This document shows positions 1-9,239 of a stretch of DNA of 64,000 nt, one piece after another (positions within the stretch are counted from its first letter, which is position 1; every line of letters begins with the position of its first letter). A model generated the notes under the pieces. It saw only the letters and a list, made by a program, of their open reading frames with translations, was not told the origin of the DNA and did no database searches. The DNA lies in contig LNEI01000019.1 of the NCBI GenBank assembly GCA_001464455.1, forward strand, positions 124,001 through 188,000, written 5' to 3'. Source of the stretch: Acidobacteria bacterium Ga0077534. GTDB taxonomy: Bacteria > Acidobacteriota > Blastocatellia > Pyrinomonadales > Pyrinomonadaceae. Both the position numbers and the translations under genes were made by a program.

Positions 1-877
1 AAGTTGCAAAGTTGCCGAGGGAATAGGCTATCAGGCGCTCTTTGTAGATCTCGATGCCGCGCATGACGTGCGGGCCGTGACCGAGAACTATGTCGGCTCC
101 GGCATCTATGACGGCCTTTGAAAATGCAGGAAGATTGCCGCGGTTTTCGCCGAGAAACATCTCCGTCGCGTTTGGGACACGCTGTTTGTCAGTGCCTTCG
201 GCTCCGCCGTGGAATGAAACGATAACAATGTCGGCCTTCTTGTCTGCTTCCTGAACGAGCTGCCGCGCCGCCGCCAGATCGGTAACGCTGGGCATACCAC
301 GGTTATGTCCAAAAGCAACAAGGGCAACCTGTTTTCCTCGAACCGTCAAGTATGCGATCGTTGCGGGCGGGTCGAAACTTCCCGCGTACTTAATGCCTAG
401 TTCGTCCAGAACCCGCTGTGTACTCGCCCTGCCCGGCAGTCCAAAATCGCCTGCGTGATTATTCGCTACACTCAACATATCGAAGCCTGCGTCCTTGAAA
501 TATTTGCCGTAGCGAGTCGGCGTTCGGAATGAAAAACATCGGGTAGAGCCCGGACGGCACTTAGCAGAGACGCCGCCATCGATGATCGGACCTTCGAGAT
601 TACCGAACGCAACGTCGGCCGCACTGAGGATCGGGGTCACATCCTTAAGAAGGTCGGCCCCGTCATTGGGCGGCATGCGGGATTCGTTAGGAAAGGTCGA
701 CGCAAGCATGATATCGCCAACAGCGGCGATCGTTATCGGTTCGTTGTTTCGCGGCGTGGCTTGGGCCGAGGGCTCTATAACAGGCTCTTCACTCTTAACC
801 TCTTTTGGCTGGCACGCAAATGACGTCAAAGTCACTGCAAACAAAAGAAATGACGCAAATACCCACCTGCTCTTCAT
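1..877 (-). CDS. CapA-family (poly-gamma-glutamate/capsule-type) lipoprotein, 3' end outside window
   Basis: The reading frame is open from ATG at 877 to the left edge, about 292 residues, and the stop lies outside the window. The N-terminus has a hydrophobic signal sequence ending in a lipobox (TSFAC, Cys22), so an envelope lipoprotein is expected. A CapA/PGA_cap metallophosphatase-like domain follows: AAVGDIML near residue 50, FGNLEGPI near 95, SVANNHAGDFG near 145, a conserved FHGG stretch, and HGPHVMRGIE with SLGNF at the edge. Family members take part in poly-gamma-glutamate export or are uncharacterised calcineurin-like enzymes. No capBC partners are visible, so the substrate is unknown. 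It lies 15 nt downstream... in map order only; the neighbour at 893 is on the same strand and would be transcribed first. Confidence 0.85.
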   Translation of the reverse strand, partial: MKSRWVFASFLLFAVTLTSFACQPKEVKSEEPVIEPSAQATPRNNEPITIAAVGDIMLASTFPNESRMPPNDGADLLKDVTPILSAADVAFGNLEGPIIDGGVSAKCRPGSTRCFSFRTPTRYGKYFKDAGFDMLSVANNHAGDFGLPGRASTQRVLDELGIKYAGSFDPPATIAYLTVRGKQVALVAFGHNRGMPSVTDLAAARQLVQEADKKADIVIVSFHGGAEGTDKQRVPNATEMFLGENRGNLPAFSKAVIDAGADIVLGHGPHVMRGIEIYKERLIAYSLGNFAT

Positions 878-892
878 ATAGTTTCTTACCCT

Positions 893-3800
893 TTATGCAC
901 TAGCCGGAGCAATCTTTTCCGAGACTTCCGGATCGCTTGCCGGAGACATCTCATCGTTCTCGCCAATTAGAGCCTCATCGATGAACTTTCGTTGCTCAAG
1001 TTCATGGATCGCATACGAGCCCGTCGCCGGTGAGGCCGAAGCCGCTCGACCGATGTACCTTAAACGAATCGCGTCAGGCTTGATCGCCCTCAAACGAGGT
1101 TCCACAAACATCCAGCCGCCCATATTCTGCGGCTCTTCCTGCGTCCAAAATATCTCGGTCGCATTTGGATACGATGCAACGATCTCCTTAAGCTTCTCGG
1201 TTGGAAACGGATAAAATTGCTCCAGCCGAACGATTGCGACTGATCCATTGCCCGAACCTTCACGAGCGGCTTCGAGATCATAAAAGACCTTTCCGCTGCA
1301 CATAACGATCCGTTTGATCGCTGCGTGATCAGCTACGGTCGCGTCGTCGATCACCGGTTGGAAGCCGCCCGACTCAAGTTCCGCCATTGTCGAACTAGCC
1401 GCCGGTAAACGCAGCAGACTCTTCGGAGTCATAACGATCAGTGGCCGGACAATTTCCTGCTTCGCCTGTCGTCTCAATAGATGAAAATACTGGGCCGGCG
1501 TCGTCGGATAGCAGACCTGCATATTGTTCTCGGCGCAGAGCTGCAAGTATCGCTCGAGACGTGCCGACGAATGCTCAGGCCCCTGACCTTCGTAACCGTG
1601 CGGAAGAAGCATCACAAGACGCGATCGTTGCTGCCATTTATCCTCGGATGAGGAAATGTACTGATCGATCATTATCTGCGCTCCGTTCGAAAAGTCTCCA
1701 AACTGAGCTTCCCACGCAACGAGATGATCCTGCGATACGACGGAATATCCGTACTCAAACCCTAACACGCCGTACTCGGACAGTGAACTATCGAAAATGT
1801 ACGCTCTAGCATGCGGATTTGCATCATTTCGCAATTCATTGAGCGGAGCCCAGCGATCGCCGGTCATCGTGTCGTACATCGAAGCGTGACGCTGCGAGAA
1901 GGTCCCTCGGCCCGAGTCTTGACCGCTAAACCGAACCGGCGTTCCCTCGAGCACCAGCGACCCGATCGCCATTGCCTCACCAAAGCCCCAATCCATTGGA
2001 ATTTCACCGGCACCCATTTTTGCCCGGCGAGCAAGCTGACCGACCATCTTGGGATTGATCTGAAAGTCCTCCGGTACAAGGGATATCTTTTCGGCGACCC
2101 GTGTTAGAACATCGGCAGATGCACCGGTTTCAAGAACGACCGACCCGTCTTCATCTACTGGAGGCGGATTTAGCACTGCTCGGGCAGGCTTTTTCGCGGC
2201 AATTTCTTTTGCTCTGGCTAGGATCCCTTCGTACTTTTCAACGACCTTGTTCGTCATCGCTGCGAGATCGTCGTCAGAAATTACTCCTTCGCGGATCAAC
2301 TGCTGAGCGTAGAGGTGACGCGTTCCGGGATGCGCCTTAACCCGGGCATACATCACTGGCTGCGTGTAGCTCGGTTCGTCGCCTTCGTTATGCCCGAGGC
2401 GGCGAAACCCAACGAGGTCAAGAACAACATCCTTGTCGAATTCACGGCGATAATCGAGTGCGATCTGGATAACGCGAAAAGCGGCTTCCGGATCGTCTCC
2501 GTTGATATGAAATATAGGCGTCTGAGTAATATGGGCCGCGTCAGTCGAGTAGATCGAGCTGCGGCTGAGCCCCGGCGAAGTAGTGAACCCGATCTGATTG
2601 TTTATCACCAAATGGATCGTACCGCCGGTACGATAACCCGGAAGCCCCGCAAATTGAAGCGTTTCCATCACAACGCCCTGTCCCGCAAACGCGGCGTCAC
2701 CGTGGAGCAGGACCGGCATGATGTGCTTATAAGTTTCCTGCCGCTCTTTGCCTTCGCCGTCGCGGAGGTAGTCCTGGCGAGCTCGGACCATGCCTTCGAC
2801 GACCGGATTAACTGTCTCAAGGTGGCTCGGATTGCATGAGAGTTGGATGGTCAATTCCCGTCCGGCCTTCGTATTCTTCTTGCCAACAGCTCCCTGATGA
2901 TATTTAACGTCACCCTCGTCTGCAGGGAAGTTCGGGTGCGACGTGCCTTCGAAGACCGTAAAGATCCGCTCGGCCATCTCGCCGGTTTCGGGGTCTCCGA
3001 TTATGTTCGAAAGCACGTTCAGGCGACCGCGGTGGGCCATTCCCATGTAGATCTCATCTACCCCGCGAGCCGAAGCCCCCTCTACCAACTGATCGAGCAT
3101 CGGGATGACCGTTTCGCAGCCTTCTAGCGAGAAGCGTTTCTGGCCAAGGTACTTTTTATGAAGAAACTGCTCGAACTGTTCGGCCTCAATAAGTTTTTCC
3201 AGCAATTCTTTTTTGATCTCGACCGGCAGCGGCTGGGTATCAACGAACTGTTCGCGAACCTGCTGTCTTATCCAATCTTTTTGCTTCTTACTCTGGATAT
3301 GACGGTATTCAAACCCGACCTTACCACAGTATGCCTTGCGAAGAATTTCAAGTATCCGCCGAAGCGTCGCAGTCTTTTCTCCGTGGAGACCGCCAGTAAT
3401 AAACTCGCGGTCAAGATCCCAGATCGTAAGGCCGAAGTTCTCTAGATCAAGTTCCGACGCATGCTGAGTGGTCATCTTAAGCGGATCGATGTCCGCTAGA
3501 AGATGGCCGCCTGAACGATAGGCATTTATCATCTGCAGAACGTTCGCCTGCTTTTCGACCTGCTCGCTGTTGTTGCCAAAAAGGTTTGGATTGAAATCCT
3601 CGGCCCATCGAAGCGGCGGGAACATGATATCGAGATCGTCGAAGATCGCGTCGTAGAATCGGTGATCGCCCTTAAGGAATTCGTGGATCTTAGCGAGGAA
3701 CATCCCGCTTTCGGCACCTTGGATGACTCGGTGATCGTAGGTGCTCGTGACGGTCACGATGCGGCTGATACCGATCTGCGAGAGTGCCGAGTTGGTCATC

Positions 3801-4633
3801 GCCTGATACTCGGCCGGATACTCGATCGCGCCAGTCGCTATGATCGCACTTTGGCCGGACATAAGGCGTGGATTTGACGCCACCGTGCCGATCGTTCCCG
3901 GGTTGGTTAGCGAGATTGTCGTTCCCTGAAAGTCCGCGATCTCCAGCTTGCCGTCGCGAGCCTTTTTGACTTGCTCGTTATATGCCGCGAAAAACTCGGC
4001 GAAATTCATTTGGTTCGCACCCTTGATATTAGGAACGAGCAGGTTCCGTGAGCCATCTTTTTTCTCGATGTCGATGGCGATGCCGAGATTGACGTTTTCG
4101 TGCTCGAGCCGCGAAGGGGCACCGTTTACGACGCCAAAACCAAAATTGAGGTTCGGATAGGCCTTTACAGCCTGAACGATCGCCCACGCGATAATGTGTG
4201 TGAACGAAACCTTGCCGCGGCCTGAAGCCGCAAGGTGCTCGTTTATGATCCGGCGATTTTCCTCGAGAACCTTGACCGGAATATTTCTAAAACTCGTCGC
4301 TGTAGGAACGGTCAGGCTTTGCTCCATGTTCTCGACGATCTTTTTGCCGACCCCGGTTATCGGTCTCGGCTCAGTATCCGGTGAAAGCTGGGCCGAGACC
4401 GGAGCTGCGGCGGGGGTTTGAACCGGCTGCGCCGGAGCCTGCTGGGGCGCAGCAGTTTGGCCGTTGACCGACGGTTTTCCGCCGCCGAGAAGCTCGGCAA
4501 AATAAGCCTGCCACGACTCATCGACCAGTTTGGGATCGTTTTTGTAACGCTCAAGGAGTCCTTCGACATAGGTCGCGTTCGACCCAAAGGCTTCGCTGAT
4601 GAACTCGGTTAGTTTTGCTGGATTATCGCTCAC
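893..4633 (-). CDS. kgd: Multifunctional 2-oxoglutarate dehydrogenase E1/E2 (Kgd/SucA type)
   Basis: One polypeptide of about 1246 residues joins an N-terminal E1-type helical segment, a Gln/Ala/Pro-rich linker (about residues 55-80), a succinyltransferase (E2) core with the motif HRVIQGAESG, and a full thiamine-diphosphate E1 domain. The E1 domain shows GMAHRGRLNVL, HGDAAFAGQG, RLGHNEGDEPSY and FSGQDSGRGTFSQRHA. No lipoyl domain is present. This is the Kgd architecture best known from actinobacteria. It decarboxylates 2-oxoglutarate in the TCA cycle, usually with an E2/E3 partner supplied elsewhere. I chose GTG at 4633 (MSDNPAKLTEF). The frame extends upstream to ATG 4732, but that would overlap the upstream gene and adds residues unlike the family. 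Confidence 0.92.
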   Translation of the reverse strand: MSDNPAKLTEFISEAFGSNATYVEGLLERYKNDPKLVDESWQAYFAELLGGGKPSVNGQTAAPQQAPAQPVQTPAAAPVSAQLSPDTEPRPITGVGKKIVENMEQSLTVPTATSFRNIPVKVLEENRRIINEHLAASGRGKVSFTHIIAWAIVQAVKAYPNLNFGFGVVNGAPSRLEHENVNLGIAIDIEKKDGSRNLLVPNIKGANQMNFAEFFAAYNEQVKKARDGKLEIADFQGTTISLTNPGTIGTVASNPRLMSGQSAIIATGAIEYPAEYQAMTNSALSQIGISRIVTVTSTYDHRVIQGAESGMFLAKIHEFLKGDHRFYDAIFDDLDIMFPPLRWAEDFNPNLFGNNSEQVEKQANVLQMINAYRSGGHLLADIDPLKMTTQHASELDLENFGLTIWDLDREFITGGLHGEKTATLRRILEILRKAYCGKVGFEYRHIQSKKQKDWIRQQVREQFVDTQPLPVEIKKELLEKLIEAEQFEQFLHKKYLGQKRFSLEGCETVIPMLDQLVEGASARGVDEIYMGMAHRGRLNVLSNIIGDPETGEMAERIFTVFEGTSHPNFPADEGDVKYHQGAVGKKNTKAGRELTIQLSCNPSHLETVNPVVEGMVRARQDYLRDGEGKERQETYKHIMPVLLHGDAAFAGQGVVMETLQFAGLPGYRTGGTIHLVINNQIGFTTSPGLSRSSIYSTDAAHITQTPIFHINGDDPEAAFRVIQIALDYRREFDKDVVLDLVGFRRLGHNEGDEPSYTQPVMYARVKAHPGTRHLYAQQLIREGVISDDDLAAMTNKVVEKYEGILARAKEIAAKKPARAVLNPPPVDEDGSVVLETGASADVLTRVAEKISLVPEDFQINPKMVGQLARRAKMGAGEIPMDWGFGEAMAIGSLVLEGTPVRFSGQDSGRGTFSQRHASMYDTMTGDRWAPLNELRNDANPHARAYIFDSSLSEYGVLGFEYGYSVVSQDHLVAWEAQFGDFSNGAQIMIDQYISSSEDKWQQRSRLVMLLPHGYEGQGPEHSSARLERYLQLCAENNMQVCYPTTPAQYFHLLRRQAKQEIVRPLIVMTPKSLLRLPAASSTMAELESGGFQPVIDDATVADHAAIKRIVMCSGKVFYDLEAAREGSGNGSVAIVRLEQFYPFPTEKLKEIVASYPNATEIFWTQEEPQNMGGWMFVEPRLRAIKPDAIRLRYIGRAASASPATGSYAIHELEQRKFIDEALIGENDEMSPASDPEVSEKIAPASA

Positions 4634-4706
4634 GTTATTTCTTAATGCCTCAACCAAAGTTTTAATTTTATCGCAAACGATTGAAAAAACGTAGCGTTTG
4701 AGATGG

Positions 4707-5267
4707 TTAGAGCGAGCGGAGCGGGTTGGCAAACTTCAGATCGATCTTTACCGGTACGACACGCTTGAACGTAAAGCCGAATTTCTTAAATCTTGCGAAC
4801 ACAAATGCGGTTCCGGTAACCACGAGTTCTTTTGGCGAATTCATCAATTCGTTCAAAGCCGCTCGAGGTATTGATGTGGTGCGGATCGAAACTTTGGCGG
4901 GCTTGGGTATGCTTACAGGCTTTCCGTTCTTAAATTCAAACGGATGAGCGTATTCCTCGACATAAAGCGAAAGCCCGTTGACTGAAAGGTCTTTGAAGGT
5001 CACTAGATCGACTTTGCCGCTTTCCTTTTTTGATAAGAACTCTGCAGACACCTCAAAGGACACGCCCGTCAAGCCTATCTGAGCGGCTTTCGGCGACGCG
5101 ACCGACACAACCGCATCCGGTTCTGACGCGGCCGAACTCAAGGGCAACCTGGTAACCAGAATGTCCGCCTGATGAAGCTTGTACCCGTTGATCTTATCCG
5201 GCAAATTCTGCGCGGGTGTGATCAGGCAAAATGCGGAAAATAAAAGGCTTAGGGCGAGGAGACGCAC
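4707..5267 (-). CDS. Secreted protein of unknown function
   Basis: 186 residues from GTG at 5267, one base after the nusB stop. This start gives a clean signal peptide (VRLLALSLLFSAFCLITPAQ). An in-frame ATG at 5399 would overlap nusB by about 130 nt and place a basic non-hydrophobic tail before the signal, so I reject it. The mature part is beta-rich with no motif I recognise. It mentions no Cys and has several Lys-rich strands near the C-terminus. It probably shares a transcript with ribH and nusB upstream and kgd downstream (73 nt gap). I infer an exported protein, but the function is unknown. Confidence 0.75.
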   Translation of the reverse strand: MRLLALSLLFSAFCLITPAQNLPDKINGYKLHQADILVTRLPLSSAASEPDAVVSVASPKAAQIGLTGVSFEVSAEFLSKKESGKVDLVTFKDLSVNGLSLYVEEYAHPFEFKNGKPVSIPKPAKVSIRTTSIPRAALNELMNSPKELVVTGTAFVFARFKKFGFTFKRVVPVKIDLKFANPLRSL

Positions 5268-5268
5268 T

Positions 5269-5757
5269 TTATTTTGAAGACGCTTTGGTTTTTCGGGCTG
5301 GCCGTTCAGCCGCTTCGGTAGAAAAGCGGTCTTGCTTGATGCCGTCCAGAACGCCGTTGATGAACTGGGTTGCCTCGTAAGACGAGAACCGCCGGGCAAG
5401 CTCGAGGGCTTCGTTGATGGCTACAGTGTTTGGCGTCTCCTGATAGACAAACTCAAAAACTGCCAGACGGAGGACGTTGCGGTCGACCACCGCCATCCGC
5501 TCGATGCGCCAGTGCTCAGCACGTGTCTTGATGATCTCATCGATGGCCGAGAGATTGTCGAGCGTTCCGCAGGCCAGTTTGTTGGAAAACTCCCGCGTCT
5601 TGTCATCGATAGCAACGTCGCCGAGTTCGTGCCAATAATCGTTGGTAAGCACGTCTCCTACGGAGCCGGTCATGTCAGCCGCGAACAGCATCTGCAGCGC
5701 GCATTCGCGTGCTTTATGCCGGGTACCGGAACTCTTCTCTGCCTTGTCAATCGCCAT
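5269..5757 (-). CDS. nusB: Transcription antitermination factor NusB
   Basis: 162 residues, close to the usual 130-165. The all-helical NusB fold is recognisable: N-terminal ARECALQMLFAADMTG (the RNA-binding arginine-rich start), IDEIIKTRAEHWRIERMAVVDRNVLRLAVFE in the centre, and the signature TPNTVAINEALELARRFS followed by FINGVLDGI. NusB with NusE (S10) binds boxA RNA and prevents premature termination in rRNA operons. It starts 3 nt after ribH ends, the common ribH-nusB pairing, and is followed immediately by a secreted-protein gene. The C-terminal 20 residues are a basic, probably disordered tail. Confidence 0.96.
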   Translation of the reverse strand: MAIDKAEKSSGTRHKARECALQMLFAADMTGSVGDVLTNDYWHELGDVAIDDKTREFSNKLACGTLDNLSAIDEIIKTRAEHWRIERMAVVDRNVLRLAVFEFVYQETPNTVAINEALELARRFSSYEATQFINGVLDGIKQDRFSTEAAERPARKTKASSK

Positions 5758-5760
5758 TGC

Positions 5761-6264
5761 CTAAAACGGGATCCCTATATTATCTTCGCGGCGAACTTCC
5801 ATGTCCCGCAGCAGGTTCGCCATCTCGATCGCTGAAATGGCGGCCTCATAGCCTTTATTGTGAGCATTTTCACCGCATCGCGCCTCGGTCTGCTCAATGT
5901 TGTCAGCAGTGATAACGCCGAAGAGGACCGGAACACCAGTCTCGATCGAAACCTGCATCAGGCCTCGGGCTGTCTCACCTGCGACATAATCAAAATGCGG
6001 CGTATCGCCACGAATGATGACTCCGAGAGCGACCACCGCGTCAAACTCCCGGTACTTCGCCGCTTTGCGACAAACCAGCGGAAGCTCAAAAGCACCCGGC
6101 ACATGAAACGTGACAACCCGGTCAACCGCACCACCACGTTCGTCAAATGCTCGCCGAGCAGCCGCCTCGAGCCGCGACGTGTAAACGTCATTCCAACGGC
6201 TCACCACTATCGCGAACTTAAATCCCGCCGCCGAAGCGTCAGTGTGCGAAAAACCAGTTATCAA
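5761..6264 (-). CDS. ribH: 6,7-dimethyl-8-ribityllumazine synthase
   Basis: 167 residues. It condenses 5-amino-6-ribitylaminouracil with 3,4-dihydroxy-2-butanone 4-phosphate, the penultimate step of riboflavin synthesis. Family motifs are present in order: FAIVVSRWNDVYTSRL, VPGAFELPLVCRKAA (substrate-binding loop), ALGVIIRGDTPHFDYVAGE (catalytic His region) and VLFGVITADNIEQTEAR. The C-terminus holds the usual helical KGYEAAISAIEMANL segment. It is the first gene of a minus-strand run with nusB. The 106-bp region upstream separates it from the divergent RDD gene. I see no FMN (RFN) riboswitch there. Confidence 0.96.
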   Translation of the reverse strand: MITGFSHTDASAAGFKFAIVVSRWNDVYTSRLEAAARRAFDERGGAVDRVVTFHVPGAFELPLVCRKAAKYREFDAVVALGVIIRGDTPHFDYVAGETARGLMQVSIETGVPVLFGVITADNIEQTEARCGENAHNKGYEAAISAIEMANLLRDMEVRREDNIGIPF

Positions 6265-6370
6265 AATTCAGTCACCACCTAAAGCAAGTATAGTGAAGGC
6301 GTTGCGGAAATGACAAGCACACGATTCGATTGCAATAGCAACTCATTCCACGAATAATAGAGTTTGAACG

Positions 6371-7222
6371 ATGCCCCGCGAGATAATTCAAACCGAAGAG
6401 ACCCTGATCATCGAAACGCCTGAGCGGGTGCCGCTGGAGTTTGCTCTGGCGTCGATCGGAAATCGGTTCCTTGCGGTCGCGATCGACCATTTTATCCAGT
6501 ATCTTTCGATATTCTTGATCGCTTGGTTCGCAATAAGCCTGGCGGGCACGAGCTGGTCACAGATCGTCGACGCCCCGGATCAGGTACTGACGGAAATGCC
6601 GAAGTGGACGATCGCGATCCTGATCGTCGTGCTTTTTCTGGTTTTTGCTGGGTACTTTATCGCTTTTGAGTGGCTGTGGAATGGCCAGACGCCCGGTAAA
6701 CGGCTGCTGAAACTACGGGTTATCCGCGATGACGGCCGTCCGCTGACGCTCTGGGAAGCGATCGCCCGCAACCTGCTGCGGATCGGCGACGCTGTTCCCG
6801 GATTTATCATTCCCGTTTACTCGGTCGGCTTGATCGTGATATTCCTGAGCGGACGCGACCAGCGGCTCGGGGATATTTTTGCGGGAACGGTGGTCATTCG
6901 CGAACGCACCGACGAAGCTCCGACATTTGCCGAGACTTTTTCGACACGGGTCACCGACGTTGCTTTCACACGAGTTCAGAAGATAACCGGTATCAAAGCA
7001 AATGTCAGTTTGCTGACCGACCGCGAAGTCGAGGTCGTCGAGACGTTCCTGCGTCGTCGCTGGGACCTGACCGAGCGACAACGCTCGTGGATGGCATGGC
7101 GCATCGCCCTGCCGATAATGTACAAACTTAAACCGAGCTACAATTCGGAAGATTTCAGCTACGAAGGCTTTCTCGAAGAAATTCTGCACAGTTTCCACGC
7201 AAAACAGCGGTTTCTGAATTGA
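6371..7222 (+). CDS. RDD-family membrane protein
   Basis: 283 residues. The N-terminal half is an RDD domain: RFLAVAIDHFIQYLSIF with the family Arg and Asp, two strong membrane segments (about residues 40-65 and 78-100), WNGQTPGKRLLKLRVIRDDG, and a third segment ending in FLSGRDQRLGDIFAGTVVIRE. The C-terminal 100 residues are soluble and helical, and contain FLRRRWDLTERQRSWMAWRIA. RDD proteins are poorly defined inner-membrane proteins; some act in Na+/H+ exchange. It is divergent from ribH and followed by a palindromic element (7234-7334). Confidence 0.85.
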   Translation: MPREIIQTEETLIIETPERVPLEFALASIGNRFLAVAIDHFIQYLSIFLIAWFAISLAGTSWSQIVDAPDQVLTEMPKWTIAILIVVLFLVFAGYFIAFEWLWNGQTPGKRLLKLRVIRDDGRPLTLWEAIARNLLRIGDAVPGFIIPVYSVGLIVIFLSGRDQRLGDIFAGTVVIRERTDEAPTFAETFSTRVTDVAFTRVQKITGIKANVSLLTDREVEVVETFLRRRWDLTERQRSWMAWRIALPIMYKLKPSYNSEDFSYEGFLEEILHSFHAKQRFLN

Positions 7223-7233
7223 CCTCACGATTT

Positions 7234-7334
7234 GCAGAAGCCCGCACGAAGTAAGGGCTCCGTTGGGGATTCCAGCAATTGGGTCCTTAAACAGGTCTGT
7301 CGAATACAGAGCCCATACTTCGTGCGGGCCTCCA
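7234..7334. repeat. REP-like palindromic element, copy 1
   Basis: Arms at 7240-7260 and 7309-7329 are inverted copies of GCCCGCACGAAGTAAGGGCTC with one mismatch in 21, separated by 48 bases. The flank GCAGAAGCCCGC and the core AAGTAAGGGC closely match the element at 9240-9312, so the two probably belong to one dispersed family. It sits between the RDD gene and the epimerase gene. It has no T-run, so it is not a simple terminator. Confidence 0.7.
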
Positions 7335-7365
7335 CAGCATGTTTCTCACGCAGCCGCCAAACCGC

Positions 7366-7379
7366 TATAATCTTTTTTT
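7366..7379 (+). promoter_or_regulatory. Candidate -10 box for a leaderless epimerase transcript
   Basis: TATAAT at 7366-7371 is followed by exactly 8 nt (C then a T-run) and the ATG at 7380. No Shine-Dalgarno fits in the T-run. A start site about 7 nt after the hexamer would fall at the ATG, implying a leaderless mRNA. The same spacing occurs before crcB. No good -35 was found. Confidence 0.45.
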
Positions 7380-8339
7380 ATGAGAAACATTCTCGTCACC
7401 GGCGGGGCCGGATTTATAGGGTCGCATCTTGTCGATAAGCTTTTATCCGAAGGCGTCTGGAACATCACGGTCATTGACGACCTGAACGACTTTTACTCGC
7501 CCGAGATCAAACGCTCGAACATCGCCGGGCATCTGACGCAGCCGAACTACCGCTTTATCGAAGCGGACATCCGTGACGACGCAAAACTAGCCGAGATCTT
7601 TGCCGAAACAAAGTTTGACGACATCGTCCATCTTGCCGCCCGAGCCGGTGTCAGGCCGTCGCTTTCAGAGCCGAAACTGTATGCGGAAACCAACATCAAC
7701 GGTACTGTAAACCTGCTGGAACTCGCACGCGAATACGGTATCAAGCAATTCGTTTTTGGCTCGTCATCGAGCGTTTACGGCATCAACGAGAAAGTTCCGT
7801 TTGCCGAGGACGATCCGATATTTCAGCCGATTTCGCCCTACGCCGCCACTAAGGCGGCGGGTGAACTGATCTGCCACACGTACTCGCACCTATACGACAT
7901 CCGAACCGTCTGCCTGCGATTTTTCACCGTTTACGGAGCACGCCAACGGCCCGATCTGGCGATCCACAAGTTCTCTAAATTGATCACTGAAGGTAAACCG
8001 ATACAGGTCTTCGGCGACGGTTCGTCCCGGCGAGATTACACGTACGTAGACGACATCATCCAGGGCGTCCGTGCAGCGATCGACTACGACAGGTCTATCC
8101 ACGAGGTTTTCAATCTAGGCGAATCTCAAACAGTAACACTGTCCGAATTGATCGAACTTATAGAAAACGCTCTCGGCCAGAAAGCCGTCATCGACCGCCA
8201 GCCGTGGCAGCCCGGCGACGTCCCGGCGACCTACGCCGATATTTCAAAGTCGCAGCGATTGCTCGATTACGATCCGAAAACAAAGATCCAGGAGGGGATT
8301 CCGAAATTTGTCGAATGGTTTCGTTCGCAAAACCGTTAA
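7380..8339 (+). CDS. NAD-dependent sugar-nucleotide epimerase/dehydratase (UDP-glucuronate 4-epimerase-like)
   Basis: 319 residues, a complete extended short-chain dehydrogenase. The Rossmann motif [15 protein letters not shown] lies at residues 8-22. ARAGVRPSL and [11 protein letters not shown] carry the catalytic Ser/Thr region, and [11 protein letters not shown] supplies the Tyr-x3-Lys pair. [20 protein letters not shown] and [14 protein letters not shown] complete the family pattern. The RPDLAIHKF segment resembles UDP-glucuronate 4-epimerases, so a role in surface polysaccharide precursors is likely. The exact sugar cannot be fixed from sequence. It appears to be monocistronic, with a TATAAT-8 nt-ATG start. 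Confidence 0.9.
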   Translation: MRNILVTGGAGFIGSHLVDKLLSEGVWNITVIDDLNDFYSPEIKRSNIAGHLTQPNYRFIEADIRDDAKLAEIFAETKFDDIVHLAARAGVRPSLSEPKLYAETNINGTVNLLELAREYGIKQFVFGSSSSVYGINEKVPFAEDDPIFQPISPYAATKAAGELICHTYSHLYDIRTVCLRFFTVYGARQRPDLAIHKFSKLITEGKPIQVFGDGSSRRDYTYVDDIIQGVRAAIDYDRSIHEVFNLGESQTVTLSELIELIENALGQKAVIDRQPWQPGDVPATYADISKSQRLLDYDPKTKIQEGIPKFVEWFRSQNR

Positions 8340-8399
8340 ATGTGCGTAAGTGGGTGATGTAGCTCAAACAACTAAGCGTGGTACACGCAAAGAATTTCG

Positions 8400-9179
8400 C
8401 TAGATCATCTCGTCGCCCATATTCCGCAACCCTTGCTTCTCGGCGCGTTCGTTATCGAGTTCGGTGAGGACATCGAGGAGGAAATTAGTGTTGCTGCTGA
8501 CCGCGATGATGATCGGGAATTCTTTTTCGGAAACGTTGAATTCGAACGTTCCGGAATTTATCTCGATGATGTCACGGAAGGCCATGTGTCCGTTGGCACC
8601 GTTACACTCGGCGTCGACTATCTTGCCTTCGTTGAACGAAACGCTGCCCATGTGCAGGTCGGATTTGATGATAAGAAGGCCCGTCATTTTTGCACTTTCG
8701 ATAACCTGCACGGCGTCGAAAATACTGACATAAGCGAGACTTCCGGCAAAAGTGACATCGGTTCGCACTTCCTGTGGTGAACGGTCACGGTCGACCGCAA
8801 AATCCGGTCGTCGAGCGCGTCTGATCGCTTCCAAACCCGGTGCCACCGAGATGCGCGGGTCGAGCAGCTTCGCTTCTTGCAGACGGTCGTACGCCAGATC
8901 GAAATCCTCGCGCGCTATGTACAGGCTAACCAAGGCCAGACACTGCTTCGCTGCCTCATTTAAGTTCTTCTGCCGAACGCAGATATCGCGCATCTTCTCT
9001 CGCAGCCCGATCGACCTGGGCGAACGCTCAAGAGACTGCCGCAAAAGCTCAAACGCCTTTTCCGGGGAGCTGTATTTGACGAAGAGATCGGCATCTAGAA
9101 GCACCGATTCGATCGTAGTTTCGGTTACGGGAATTTGGGGTTCGGCTATGGCGAGGCTCATATCTTGAAGAGTGAACAA
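8400..9179 (-). CDS. DUF4388 (PATAN-type) protein with helical-repeat N-terminus
   Basis: 259 residues. Residues 20-130 form TPR-like helices (LLRQSLERSPRSIGLREKMR, AKQCLALVSLYIAREDFDLA). From about 145 comes the DUF4388/PATAN domain, with GSLAYVSIFDAVQVIESAK, TGLLIIKSD and GSVSFNEGKIVDAECNGANG, followed by the AFRDIIEINSGTFEF segment. Such proteins are common in Acidobacteriota and myxobacteria and are thought to be signalling or scaffold proteins linked to response regulators and gliding. ATG 9161 (MSLAIAEPQ) is an alternative start. It is convergent with the epimerase gene; the 60-bp gap holds a weak GCGTG/CACGC hairpin. Confidence 0.85.
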   Translation of the reverse strand: MFTLQDMSLAIAEPQIPVTETTIESVLLDADLFVKYSSPEKAFELLRQSLERSPRSIGLREKMRDICVRQKNLNEAAKQCLALVSLYIAREDFDLAYDRLQEAKLLDPRISVAPGLEAIRRARRPDFAVDRDRSPQEVRTDVTFAGSLAYVSIFDAVQVIESAKMTGLLIIKSDLHMGSVSFNEGKIVDAECNGANGHMAFRDIIEINSGTFEFNVSEKEFPIIIAVSSNTNFLLDVLTELDNERAEKQGLRNMGDEMI

Positions 9180-9239
9180 AGTTGTTCAACAACGAGAATA
9201 GCATACCCGAGATATGCACGTCACGAAAAATTTCCATGC

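Noticed and set aside
582-881. 99-codon plus-strand open frame
   Set aside because: It is antisense to the start of the CapA-like lipoprotein gene, which has a signal peptide, lipobox and domain motifs.
8340-8399. Possible tRNA 5' half (GGGTGATGTAGCTCAA)
   Set aside because: There is no anticodon stem, no T-arm consensus and no acceptor partner. The following bases code for the DUF4388 protein.
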